In this document: positions 1 through 12,100 of the stretch, in pieces
Layout: every line of letters begins with the position of its first letter
How positions within the stretch are numbered: the stretch's first letter is position 1
Assembly: GCA_013339895.1 (NCBI GenBank)
Contig: JABACO010000009.1
Coordinates: forward strand, 2,229,569 to 2,293,568
DNA: 64,000 bases
Reading direction: 5' to 3'
Source: Ephydatia muelleri
Lineage: Eukaryota > Porifera > Demospongiae > Spongillida > Spongillidae
Made by a program: the position numbers and the translations under genes
The notes under the pieces: generated by a model
Told to the model about the DNA's origin: nothing
What the model saw: the letters and a program-made list of their open reading frames with translations, nothing else
Databases searched by the model: none

Positions 1-155
1 CAATCCTCTGATATGCCACAGGAGTAGTGATGTTGGCCCAGCCCCAAACACACCCAGGACATGGGGACCATCATCCACAACACTTCTGCATTCTAATTGT
101 GCACTGTGTCCATACCCATGGGGAGACGACAGGCAGGAGGTTATCTTTATAATAG

Positions 156-242
<87 letters not shown>
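156..242. repeat. (CA)n microsatellite
   Basis: An uninterrupted CA dinucleotide run of about 43 units. It creates spurious open frames on both strands; no coding role is inferred. Confidence 0.98.
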
Positions 243-245
<3 letters not shown>

Positions 246-734
246 GTCAGTGCAGGCACCAACATATACCAGCTCACCAGTACAACACACCAACCAATTA
301 ACCATGTTTTTCATATACAATGTCTCATGAAACAAAACAGCCATGCACAGGGAGTACAGGTGTACATCATGTACAATGTTTGTACACATATGCAAACAGA
401 GTGTTACTTCAAGGAAGCCATGAAACAGGTAGGACTGCCATTTGTTGCCATGAAACAATGAAACAATGTCCCAGGCAATTGTAAACATATGTTGCATGTG
501 GCTTCATACCTTCCCAATGGGAAAGTTTATGTTTACAATCCCAATGCAATTCATAAGTATTGGAACTAGTGAACTGTAGGGTAACCCAAAGCAGGGAAGT
601 CCAATCAAAGCTACAAGATAAGATACCTCCTTTGTCATCCTATGAAGTTTTTCAAGGTCTGACATGGACTCCACTTGAGACAAAGTGACTGTTGAGTTGC
701 AATTACACTGGATAAGACCAGAACAGCAAATCGA

Positions 735-824
735 TTACAACGGATTGCCATCAAGGCAGACATGCCTCACTTGATAAACCAGAGTGTACAGGGTTTTGAG
801 GTGATGGTGAATGAGATCCAATCC
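735..824 (-). CDS. Candidate terminal exon of an unidentified gene (30 codons including stop)
   Basis: On the minus strand a pyrimidine-rich acceptor (tttctttcag at 825-834) opens a 29-codon frame ending in TAA at 735-737. The peptide starts GLDLIHHHLK and ends VCLDGNPL, so it is not low complexity, unlike the surrounding minisatellite. An alternative frame in the same exon is also open for 18 codons. A second copy with the same acceptor and stop lies at 54530-54619, so the unit was duplicated together with the minisatellite just upstream of it. I do not recognise the protein. It could be an exon relic carried by a repeat rather than a working gene. Confidence 0.3.
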   Translation of the reverse strand, partial: GLDLIHHHLKTLYTLVYQVRHVCLDGNPL

Positions 825-927
825 CTGAAAGAAAGGATGTAGGAGGACAAAGAGGTGGAGGTAAGGAGAGGAAGGTAAAGGGAAGGTGATGGAAATGGCG
901 GAATAAAGAAGTAAGAGGAATGGTAGA

Positions 928-1437
928 AAGGGAGGGGGAGGGAGGAGGACATGAACAGGGAGGGGAAGGAGGACATGAACAGAGAGGGAAGGGAAGGAGG
1001 ACATGAACAGGGAGGGAAGGGGAGGAGGACATGAACAGGGAGGGAAGTGGAGGAGGACATGAACAGGGAAGAGGGGAGGAGGACATGAACAGGGAGGGGA
1101 GGGGAGGAGGACATGAACAGGGAGGGGAGGGGAGGAGGACATGAACAGGGAGGGGAGGAGAACATGAACAGGGAGGGAAGGGCAGGAGGACATGAATAGG
1201 GAGGGGAGGAAGACATGAACAGGGAGGGGAGGGGAGGAGGACATGAACAGGGAGGGGAGGAGGACATGAACAGGGAGGGAAGGGCAGGAGGACATGAATA
1301 GGGAGGGGAGGAAGACATGAGCAGGGAGGGAAGGGGAGGAGGACATGAACAGGGAGGGGAGGGGAGGAGGACATGAACAGGGAGGGGAGGGGAGGAGGAC
1401 ATGAACAGGGAGGGGAGAAGGACATGAACAGAGGATA
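928..1437. repeat. Purine-rich minisatellite (GGAGGACATGAACAGGGAGG units)
   Basis: About 20 tandem units of roughly 21-31 bp built on ggaggacatgaacaggga. All frames on the minus strand stay open (proline/serine/cysteine-rich), which is an artefact of composition and repetition. Related arrays lie at 54740-54855 (same orientation) and 53330-53425 (opposite orientation). Confidence 0.95.
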
Positions 1438-1449
1438 ATATGAATGGGC

Positions 1450-1760
1450 AAAGATATATCGCTCTCTCAAGAAGATTGTGACATCACCTTTATTCCATTG
1501 TCAATGCCTAGTTCAACCAGAGCAAGTGCATTGTCCACCTAACAGGGAGGGTGTGGCTCTTTAACACAGAAGACTGCATTAATATCTCATATTACAAATT
1601 GTGCAAAGAGTCCACACTATGAGGACCTCATGCCGTGTACATGTATACTAGCTATCCCGTTTATTTATTGCTTGTACTTGAGTTTAGGCAGTACAGAAGT
1701 ATAGTGTAGTACATATTCACTACCATGATTTGTACATACAGCTGCACCACTGTAGGTTAT
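1450..1760. repeat. Dispersed repeat block S, one of four copies
   Basis: This block (tttattccattgtcaatgcc... to ...tgatttgtacataca) recurs in reverse orientation at 53070-53290, 22785-23045 and 26100-26350. In the 53-kb copy the minisatellite is also attached, so block plus array moved as one unit. No inverted ends, target duplication or protein were seen. Confidence 0.8.
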
Positions 1761-2133
1761 TGAGTGGTCATTAGAGTTGTATGGCATGTGTGTAAAGGTG
1801 TGACATGAAAGGGTGGTGATATTTCATGCACCATGCGGTGACATGCATACTTTGTACATGCAACTATACTTTTCACATACGCATATTTCAGTATGCATAT
1901 CTGATATTGACCACAGACATACTAAACAGCAATTTTAAAACGTGGTCAGCTTATTGCCTATACAACATAAAAACAATAAGTTAAAGGTATGCAGTATGCA
2001 GTGACTGTACTGTGTTATCAAGAGTGTGGAGAGAGGAGGGCACGAGACAGCCCCGGATCCAGCATAGCCTTGGGGGGGGGGCGGCCGCCCCCCCCATCGC
2101 GTATGAAATGCCGCCCCCTGGTAGCTTTTGCCG

Positions 2134-2164
<31 letters not shown>

Positions 2165-2945
2165 TTCCCGACGACAAAGATCTACAGATAACGTGTTGCG
2201 CCATACTTAAAAGTCCCGATAACTCAGTTGTACGGACAAATGTCAACGAAGCGGTGGAGCACGACAGGGCAGGTGCGGAGTGGACCCGTTTGCCGTGATG
2301 TTTCTTGTGTTTTAGTAGAGAATGCGTGCATGCGAGTGACGAATTGATTAATGTAACTTGCCGACTGCACCCCCCCCCCCCCCCCCCCCCCCCCCGTCGT
2401 AAGCGGACTGCTCCCCCCCCTCCCCCGTCGTAAGCGGACTGCACCCCCCTCCTCCGTTCAAACAGCTTCGCATACATTGCCGCCCCTCTGGTAAACCGCC
2501 CCCCCCATAGCAAATTCCTGGATCCGGGGCTGGCACGAGATGAGAATTCAGCAATGAGAGGGAAGAAATTGATGAGTAAGTGAGTCCACCATGTAACCTT
2601 GAGTCCATCTTTACAGTGGAGTCTCTAAATGCAGACTCCTGAAATAAGGACACCTCGATAAACAGGACACTTTAATACAGTCCAAAAAGTGTCCACATTT
2701 AGAGGCCACTGTATGGTTAACATTGCAAACAGGAAGGGCAATGGAAGGTGTGCACTATTTAGATGCACGCTATTAGATGTGCAAAGCATCTCATCACAAC
2801 AGATTTGTTGGTGTTTGGCAGGACAACAGATTTGCAAGTTCTTTTTGGTCAGCATGCATTGTTATTTGGTAGTTTTTCGTACATGTTTTGAACAACACAC
2901 TGAGGTGTGGTTGATGTACATGTACCTTACAACAGGTAGTTCAAT
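1745..2945. repeat. Segmental duplication, left copy (pairs with 4030-4760)
   Basis: Sequence from gtatggcatgtgtgtaaaggtgtg through the cacttgaggtgtggttg region recurs in direct orientation at 4030-4760 with small indels. The main difference is the 485-bp insertion at 2048-2532, which is absent from the right copy. A third copy of this material lies in reverse orientation at about 51410-52080. Confidence 0.85.
2048..2532. mobile_element. hAT-type MITE with 15-bp inverted ends and 8-bp target duplication
   Basis: The element begins CAGCCCCGGATCCAG and ends with its exact reverse complement. It is flanked on both sides by the direct repeat GCACGAGA (2040-2047 and 2533-2540). An 8-bp target duplication and a CAG...CTG terminus fit the hAT superfamily. 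The interior is 485 bp of poly-G/poly-C tracts with no transposase, so it is non-autonomous. The duplicated copy of the locus at about 4365 has an uninterrupted gggcatgagatgag, which is the empty site. Confidence 0.88.
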
Positions 2946-3093
2946 CAACAAGCACAAAACACCACACACAAAACACACACACACAAACACAAAACACACA
3001 CAAACACATACAAACACACTCACCATCACAGGCACAGAACAAATATAAAAACACAACTGCAAGTCACAAATACACAAATTGCACACCATACAC

Positions 3094-3103
3094 ACACACA
3101 CAC

Positions 3104-3177
<74 letters not shown>
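3094..3177. repeat. (CA)n microsatellite
   Basis: CA run with one ACACACGC interruption. The flanking 2960-3060 segment is also CA-rich. A TG-rich counterpart lies at 5180-5272. Confidence 0.97.
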
Positions 3178-3178
<1 letters not shown>

Positions 3179-3225
3179 AAACACCAGTACATAGAAGACA
3201 CACGCACATAAACTAAGCCACTTAC

Positions 3226-3309
3226 TGATACTTCTTCCAAGCAGGAGTTTCCTCATACAAGAATTTGCCTAGGTTGAGGTGTGCATCCATTGGAATCAAA
3301 CAGTGCTGC
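3226..3309 (-). CDS. Candidate internal exon, unidentified protein (28 codons)
   Basis: Minus strand: acceptor ttttgcag at 3310-3317, donor GTAAGT reading from 3225 downward, length 84 bp. The frame encodes a non-repetitive peptide containing PMDAHLNLGKFLYEETPAW. A damaged copy of the same exon lies at 52389-52437 on the + strand inside an inverted duplication. There it has lost about 8 bp at the front and the bases encoding ETPAWKK. The intact frame and both splice signals here suggest a once-functional exon. The gene is not recognised; it may belong with the terminal exon candidate at 735-824 on the same strand. Confidence 0.4.
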
Positions 3310-4860
3310 CTGCAAAATAAGCATTCCAAAACAGTTAATGCATTCAGAAGATTCATCACACATGGCTCCATGTCAATTCATATGTCAATTGGTTGGTAAT
3401 TAAACTCTTCCTTTGGCACATCATGCATAAATAAATATGCACAAAAAAGTAAGTGGCTTATGAGGCTCTGCCCTAGATCCTGATGGGAAGATTTTAATAT
3501 CCCCTAGCTGTGTGGGATGCTCCTCCCGTAGTCATGGTGACCCCTCTTCACTAAAACTAGTTCATCCACCACTTGACATGTATTGTGTACATGATCAATA
3601 TAATTTATGCAGGCACTCCCTCCTCCTCCCTCATGCTATCCAGAGATGCATCCAGATAGAGGTACTTGAGATTGGCTGGGACATGTTGCTTGGCTGAGAG
3701 AACAGATCATAACGGTGGAACCCCTAAATCACTTTTGGGACCATATTAAAGTATCAAGGTGTCCTATTTTCAGGGGTTTAGTATAAGTTGTTTGGAATCT
3801 AGAGATAGGGTTCTGTTTATCAAGGTGTCAGGAAGTCTGCACTCCATTACGAAGAACATGAGGTCTACCTGTGGTGACCACTGTGGTCCAATTGTAGATC
3901 AACAACCTCCTCAGGTACAAGCTATGTGGATGTTTCTACAACCATTACATGTAGGAGTCCACAACTGGCAACCTACAGTAGCTAGGATCAAGCACATATT
4001 TGCATTGCCAAGGATGTAGCATTCCACTGTGTCACGGAACAAACTTTATGGCATGTGTTTAAAGGTGTGACATGAGAGGGTGGTGATGTTTCATGCACCA
4101 TGCAGTGACATGCATACTTTGTACATGCAACTATACTTTTCACATACGCATACATGTATTTTCAGTATGCATGTTTGATATTGACCACAGGCATACAAGT
4201 ACATGTAGGCAATAAACAGCAGTTTTAAAACATGGTCTGCTTATTGCCTATACAACATAAAAACAATTACCACTATGTTTATTTGTGTAGGCAATTAATA
4301 ATCACCATCTTTATAAGGTATGCAGTATGCAGTGACTGTATCAAGAGTGTGGAGAGAGGAGGGCATGAGATGAGAATTCAGCAATGAGAGGGAAGAAATT
4401 GATGAGTAAGTGAGCCCACTATGTAACCTTGAGGCCATCTTTACAGTGGAGCCTCTAAATGCATAATAAGGACACCTCGATAAACAGGACACTTTAATAC
4501 AGTCCCAAAAGTGTCCACATTTAGAGGCCACTGTATTGTTAAAATTGCAAACAGGGAGGGCAATGGAAGGTGTGCACTATTTAGATGTGCACTGTAAAGC
4601 ATCTTTGTCACTACTCTAGATGTTTGGGACGACACAGCAACAGATTTGTAAATTCTTTGGTCAGCCATCTCAGGCATCGTGATTTGGTAGCTTTTCTACA
4701 TGTTTTGAACAACCCACTGAGGTGTGGTTGCAACAGCACCAGGTAAGTAGTTCACTCCAGTCTTGATCTCTGAGTGGTTCTTGTTCCAGACCCACCAACA
4801 TCATACCACAATTACCACTAATGTGCAGTATAGTTTTGTGCACTGCTGGTCTCATTGGTT
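3226..4860. repeat. Large inverted duplication, left copy (pairs with 51310-52450)
   Basis: Successive segments (3226-3310, 3340-3480, 3590-3690, 3830-3920, 4020-4700, 4730-4860) recur in reverse order and orientation between 51310 and 52450, with indels. The copies lie about 48 kb apart. The block contains no supported gene other than the exon at 3226-3309. Confidence 0.8.
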
Positions 4861-5231
4861 GTTGTCGAGGGTGTTGCTAGGGAGCATGACACCCCCATTG
4901 TGTCCCCACCACAGGAGCTCATTCTAATGCAGATTTACAGGCATGGCAGGGCCATGACATTTGAGGATATGAAATAACCACAAGTCAGACTTCTGTGCCC
5001 CAATGCTTAACAGCTCTGAGTGGTCTGTGCATGTGGTCAGTCACAGATGATATAAGGCACACTGTACCTGTTACCAATCCCATGCTAGTGAAACAGTCAA
5101 CATATTGCATTTCTACAAAGTGTGTGTGCAATTTGTGTATTTGTGACTTGCGGTTGTGTTTTTATATGTGTTCTGTGCCTGTGATGGTGAGTGTGTTTGT
5201 ATGTGTTTGTGTGTGTTTTGTGTTTGTGTGT

Positions 5232-5240
5232 GTGAGGGTT

Positions 5241-5272
<32 letters not shown>
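5232..5272. repeat. (TG)n microsatellite
   Basis: TG run just upstream of the first recognisable NBAS exon. The GT-rich stretch begins near 5115. Confidence 0.95.
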
Positions 5273-5273
<1 letters not shown>

Positions 5274-5311
5274 CTGCCTTGTGGTTCGCAATACTCATCT
5301 GACCCTTCCAG

Positions 5312-5549
5312 TATAACTGCTGGTTCATTGGCTTGTGGTTACCACATAAGGAGTATTGTCCACTCTCATATAGACCATTGGGTGTGTTGGGAAAGCAGTC
5401 AGATCAAGATGTCATTGAGGAGTGTCTGGAGCAGCTGGGAGATGAGGTGGAAAGGCTGTGCAATGAGGAGCAGGTGGAAAGAATGAACCTGGCATTATCC
5501 TACCATCCATTTTATACTACTGATGGGATGGATGTTCATAAGCAGGCAA
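5312..5549 (+). CDS. NBAS: NBAS copy 1 exon a
   Basis: Acceptor acccttccag, 79 codons plus one base, donor CAA|gttatg. It encodes an acidic segment (EECLEQLGDEVERLCNEEQ) followed by the NBAS-like YHPFY motif. The longer start at 5312 is chosen because the frame is open back to a pyrimidine-rich AG and meets TGA just before it. The phase-1 end joins cleanly to the exon at 5845. Confidence 0.75.
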
Positions 5550-6337
5550 GTTATGGGAGGTGGTCTTTAATTAGGGAATTAGCTATATGTACATGTGTTT
5601 GAATGTATTTAAGTTTATGGGTGTGTATGAGTGTATAGATATGTGTGCATGTATTCGTGTATTTTATGTATGTGTGTGTCATTTTACTTTAATGCCAAGA
5701 TGAGGACTAGCTATCATAATTGTACACACACACATGTACAAACGTGCGCACATGTATACACACATACACACAAACATACATACATGCTTGCTAACTTATG
5801 TACACGTACACACTCACATGTTCACAAACGCACTCATTAAAAAGTTCTTGTCAGGTTGGCAATGGAGCACACTGACCTGGACACACTCCTGATGCTCAGC
5901 TACCTCCTTGCCCTGCCTCAGGTGTGTCATTGTGCTGTTAGCTTTTATGTGTACACCATGTCCATACAGCACTGATGTATATGCAACTCCATACAGACAC
6001 ATAGACACATAGGCACATGTACATAAGTCACAATATATGAGCACATGGTTACATGGATACGATATACCTCTTGCTGGTACATACACTCAGTGCTTACCTG
6101 GGGGGGGCGGGGTGTATTTCCTTCTACAGGTGACAGCTGCTGACCAGTTGTTCTCCAGTGTGTGGGCACATGTCTAGCTGGAGGTACAGTGTGTGTACAT
6201 GTACATCCTATGGGCCCACTTTGCAGGACCATGGACACCAGTATGTTCAAGACTGCACAGTCCTTGGCCAAGCCACACAAGGTTGCCGAGTGGGAGCTTT
6301 ATATGGCCTTTACCACATGGCTTCAAACAGATCACAG

Positions 6338-6383
<46 letters not shown>

Positions 6384-9137
6384 ATGTGTGGAGTGTATTG
6401 TGGTAGTGTGTGTGTGTGGGAGTGTGTCAGTGTAGGAGTGTATATGTGTGAGGAGTGTGAATGTGTGTGTGTCTTCATTCCTGTGCACAGACCTATTCAC
6501 TTGTCTTTATTCCAACTTGTGTGTGTAGCCTGCCAGTCTCGGATGCTCAGAAGAAGCTAGGAGACCCAAAGATAGCAGAAGTGTTGCTAAGCAACCCTCA
6601 GGAGGTACACATAAGAGCACACACACATGTGTAGGGGAGACAGAAAATGCTCTCATTGACTGCACTACACTGGCAAGCAGCATTGCTTATAGAGTCATCC
6701 CATAAAATGTGTGCACTTACATGTATATACGAGAATACTAGGAGCCAATTATAGGTGCAATAAGACAAATATAGTTGTGTAAAGATGATCGATTGAAATT
6801 GTGACTAAAGGTAGAGTTTAGGTACAGTGGTAGTAAACTAAGGTTAATGCAGAGAATCGCTCTGTCTTATATAGTGTTTAAGCTGATCATGCACATTGAA
6901 GATGCATTTGGGAATAGAGACAGCATGTATAATTTCTAAAGCACAGAGGAGGAAGGGGAGGGGCTGCAGTAGATGTGTGTACCTCCATGGGTTGCCTGTG
7001 ATCTGTCTGGTGCCACGCCTCCTGAAAAGATTCTGCCTGACTCTGTTGGTATTGGAGGCCACACCTTGTAAATCCAATCATGCAATCTAGATCTGATCAA
7101 GTTGATTACTTTTAAAGTATTGATGCTTATCAGATCCTAGGTGTCTCTGATCGGAATCCCCTATATACTATAGGAGGGAGTACTTCCCTATGACTAAAAG
7201 ACTACTGATGATGACAGGCCAGTATAAAGATCACTGTCGAAACGCGTCTGTTGCTTTGGTGTGACTGTTGCTGTATATGAGTGGGTAGCAACTTGTGATT
7301 TTCCTCACTCAGTTAGTTGGGGTAATGCATCAGATACATGTCGTTGCTTTTGCCTGATCCCCCAGGCCTCTGGCAGTTGGGTGAGCATGATTCGGATTTT
7401 GCTGTTCCCATGGTCTTGGCTGTTCTTGTTGGTTCTGGTATGTATTTCCCAGTGCAGAAAGTTGTGACTACCTAACCCAAACAAACCCAAAAACTAACCT
7501 AACTAAAGTCCCTTGAGGTGTAGAAGGGTAACAAAGTGACTTCAATGTCACAACTCTTATCCTCTGATTCCTGGCACCAAGTATGGCCTCCTGCTGGTGT
7601 TCTATACACTGTTACAACAATGTGCAGAGGAAGAGGCTGAGATAAAGGTTTGCTGATGGGACATGTAAGGAGAGGGGAGGAGGTGTAAGGAGAGGGGAGG
7701 AGGCGTAAGGAGAGGGGAGGAGGTGTAGGAGAGGGGAGGAGTGTAAGAGGGGAAGAGGTGTATGGAGAGGGGAGGAGGTGTAAGGAAAGGGAAGGAGTTA
7801 AGGAGAGGGAGTTTGTCGGCTGGGCGGAGTGTCCGGCGCTTTCCGGCGGTGTTCCGGCGCCGGCGGCGGTGTCGGCGCGGGGCGGCGGTGTCCCGCGCGG
7901 GGCGCGGTGTCCGGGCGGGCGGCGGTGTCCGGCGCGGGCGGCGGTGTCCGCGCGGGGCGGCGGTGCCTCGGCGCGGGTCGGCGGTGTCCGGCTCGGGCGC
8001 GGTTTCCGGCGCGGGGCGGCGGTGTCCGGCGCTTTCCCATCCGGCGTGTCCGGCGCTTTCCGGCGGTGTCCGGCGCTTTCCGGCGGTGTCCGGCGCGCGG
8101 CTTCGTTTCCGGCGGGGGCCGCGGTGTCTGGCGCGGGCGGCGGTGTCCGGCCCGGGCAGGAGTTTCCGGCGCGGGGCGGCGGTCATCCGGCGCGGGGATT
8201 TGTGCTGGCCTCTGTGAGGATGAGGGCGGGGTTGGAGCGGCCTTGCGTAGTTCTCTTGAATACCTCCTTCCGAATGGCGATGTGGATTTGTCCATTCACG
8301 TGTCACTTCTGAAGAAGTTCAAGTCTGCTGTGCGAGGTAGGCCATGACCATATATGGAGCTGAAGAAGAGCACCCTTCCATATAAGGTATGGATTACAAG
8401 ACACTGATGACGGGAGAGGACTCTGTGTCAGTGTTAAGACCAGCTCTGTTGGCCACCAATGTTCACCTCATTGCCAAACTGGCTGCTAAGATCCCATGCA
8501 AGGTGACCCAATCTGGCTTACTTGTGGGTGTGGTCTGTAAGGTCACATGACATCCTCCCTAGGCATGTGACAATGGTTTTCTATCAAGTGAGGTAGTGTT
8601 CAGGGTGTTTGCCGAGAAGCTGTTCATGACAGGTGATGGAAAGCAAACTGAACCACTGGACAAGGTGGGAATGTGTGTGTATGTATGTGTGTGTGTGTGT
8701 GGACTAGATTGCAAGTACTACTGGTGCTGTGTGCATGTGAGGTGTGTAATATTCTATGCTGCATACTCATGTGCCTAGCTCATTGCTCTCATCATTCAAA
8801 TGGGCTCATTTACTCCTCCCCTACCATCACTCCCCACCACATCCCCCCCTTCCCACCATCACCTCCCCTACCATCACCTCCCCTCCCATCACCTCCCTAC
8901 CATCACCTCCCCCACCATCACCTCCCCTACCATCACCTCCCCTACCATCACCTCCCCCACCATCACCTCCCCTACCATCACCTCCCCTACCATCACCTCC
9001 CCTACCATCACCTCCCCCACCATCACCTCCCCTACCATCACCTCCCCTACCATCACCTCCCCTACCATCACCTCCCCTCCTCCAACATTGAAAGATGTTC
9101 TAATACTTGCATAATAATGATGCAAAATGTTATACAT

Positions 9138-9175
<38 letters not shown>

Positions 9176-12100
9176 ACACACACACACATACACACACACA
9201 CACACACACACAGGATGACTGGATTGAGCGGCTAACAGCATGTGGGGAGTACCTCAACCAGCTGGGTCACAGGGAGCTATGCACATTTGCTGAGACCACT
9301 TACTCTCACCCAATAGTCTAAAGGTCAGCAGAAAATGGGAGAACTATGGCATGGGCAATTTATTCTGTGCAGTTAATATTCTGTGCAGTTATATGTATCC
9401 AATCCCCTCCCTCCCTAACCTCCCCTCCTCACCGTCCTTCCTCTCTCCAACTTTACTCCTGCCCCATCAGCTCCCTGAGGACTGCTCATCTCTACACTTC
9501 CTCTAGAGGAGCAGTGAGACCCCCTCAAAGAGCGCGTCTCTCAATCCCTGATCCCCGCTCTATCCCGCATTCTATCCTCCTCTCCTCTCACCTCCCTTCT
9601 CTCCTCCCTCGCTCCTCCTCCCCCCCTCCCCCTCCTCTCCTCCACTCTATCTCTCCATAAACCTTCCACCCATAATTTGTTTCACGGTTAGGCATTCGAT
9701 AAGGCTGTGATTGGTGCTGGAATGAATAGAATATCATGTGATCTTGTGTTGTACATTCCTATACCTTTCTCTATCCATGCACAAGCAGCTGCCATTGTCC
9801 ACTCGTATTGAGCTCCTGGGTCAATTGTTGAAGCTTTGGAGAAGGGCTCTAAATGGAGCCTCCTCTGCAGAGGTCACAGGATCCTCTGAGGAGGGTCACA
9901 ACAGCGTTGCCATGGAGATGGCATTGGAACATCTCCGTAGTGTCCACACAGTTGCTCTGAAGAGGCCTCAAGAGTGCTCTGAGGTCAGCCACCATTTTTG
10001 TTCTGTCTGACCATAGAGTGCTGTATGTTAACCACCTGATCACAGAATATGTTTAAGCATAGTGTGGTGTGCATTAATCAGGGTGTACATCTTTTTGGAC
10101 AGATCTCATGGCAGTGCAGTGTGGTAGTGCTTGTCAGTTTTGGAATGAACTGAGATGAAACTTGATATGTAGTAACGGCTTGTTGTTTAATTACGTATGC
10201 AAATATATCTGTATAATAGCTGCACGATACAAATAGCTCAATGATGGGGGTTGTAATGTTACTGCAAAAGATTCATATTGCCCATAAATAAGTGTGACAT
10301 TTGTAGGAATTTTAACTAAGGTTAGCTGGGCTTTGATTAGGATAGCTGGTCTTTGATTAGGTTAGCTGGGCTTTGATTAGGTTAACTGGGCTTTGATTAG
10401 GTTAACTGGGCTTTGATTAGGTTAACTGGCCTTTGCACGTTTTTATCCCGAGTTCATAATTGACCTTCACTTTTAAATTTGTAAGTATGTTGTCTTGTAG
10501 TACAGTAGCGATTGTTCTGTTCCACAAATATACATTTCAGTCGTATGCCATATGTGAGTATTTGTCCCACTAAATAGGAGCAATGGAGCAGTTTCATGAA
10601 TGAATTGGAATTTTCATTTTCACAAACAGATAAGGTAAGCAATCTTTTCAGTTGTTAGCATGGGGAGGTGTTTGTGTTGTGATGATGACAGTTTTGTTGC
10701 TTACATAATACTGTAGCCTAAAATTGCCACTACAGTGTAAATAATGGCCAAATATATTTGATTTTCGACTACTTGATTAGTTTGGCACATTCACAGTTAG
10801 TAGCAATTAACCATTCATTTAAAAAGATTATCAGAATATCTTTCCTAATATTTCAACTGGTTATAATGACCAGTCTATTTGTGGTTGAATTTTCAGACAT
10901 CTTGTCCTGTATACAGTACATAACTGCACATTAATGCACTGGTTATTGATGGCCAATAACCACCAATAAAACAACTTGTGGTGAATATTTCTTCATTGTG
11001 GGACCTCCTGTGTATCCTCTAGGTGTATGCTGTGTGCAGCAAGATGGTGGCGTCTGGACTCAGGCTGGATGTGGTGGGTACAGTGTTGGATTTGACACAC
11101 AAGGTCCAGCCCCACACCATGTCTGTGCTCAGCCTTGTCCAGGAGGCTCTGTCCCATGCATTGGAGGAACTAAGGTAGGGGGTGTGGTCTGGGTGTGGTG
11201 TACCCTCAACCTCATCACCTATCAATGTCATATCAATGTGTGCTCATTTTGTGATAATGCTTTTCTGGAACACACTTAGGCACACTGATTCAGAGCCACA
11301 AGATGCCCTGTGTAAGATTGAAACAGTGATTTCATCAGTTAGGCAGCACGAGCAAGAAAGGTGAAGCCTTGTGTGTGGGATGCAGTTGGCCTTTCCCTTT
11401 CCTCACACTCCTCCCCTCCCTCACACTCCACACACTCCTCCCCTCCCCTGACCTGACACCTCCTCTACACGTGATGCCTCTTCCCCATTCCTCCCTCCAG
11501 CGGCAGGCTGGTCTCCAGTGGTCAGGTGTTGGCCATCATCAGACCTCACTGTAGTGACAGTTCCCACACTGTGGACACACGTAGAGCACTCCTCCACATC
11601 ATTGAAAAGGTAACAACACACACACACATACATATGTATGTGTACATAGATGTACTCATACAGACATGTACACACACATCGTACACATATGTGCCAACGG
11701 ATGCATTCATAATGATGTGTGTGAATATAAATACACACATGCATACATACATTACTGTATACTGAATATAAAAAGTAACTTAGCTAAAACTGTATTGTGT
11801 ATATAATGTTTGAGGTTTTGAAGTTTGATTTGAATTTCAAAAACATAATAAGTATATGGAATTTTTTTTTTTTTTTTTTTTTCACCTTGAGATTTATTAT
11901 TGCAATTACAACATATTTAGTTATACAGTAATGAATAAATATATGGAATTGAATGTATAATTATTGCAGCAATGTATAATGTATATTGTTTAATTTGATC
12001 CATGTCTGTATATTTTTAAATATTTATCATACTGGTAAAATTAATTACCCTTTTAGCATGCACTAAAAATCAATTGTAGCATGGAGTTAGTTCTCATTCA

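Noticed and set aside
735..1470. Long proline/serine/cysteine-rich minus-strand frames
   Set aside because: All three frames are open because of the GGAGGACATGAACAG minisatellite. Only the short non-repetitive exon at 735-824 is kept, at low confidence.
5396..5545. Shorter version of NBAS exon a with a GC donor (CAG|gcaagt)
   Set aside because: It breaks phase with the next exon. The GT donor four bases downstream joins in frame to the YLLALPQ exon.
7602..8347. Arginine/glycine/proline-rich frames of 150-230 codons on both strands
   Set aside because: They arise from the CCGGCG array and lack conserved domains. Only the 3' part overlapping the NBAS exon is supported.
8673..9257. Frames encoding TITSP/HHLPY repeats and the opposite-strand GEVMV repeat
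   Set aside because: 15-bp minisatellite in an NBAS intron, open in all frames by periodicity.
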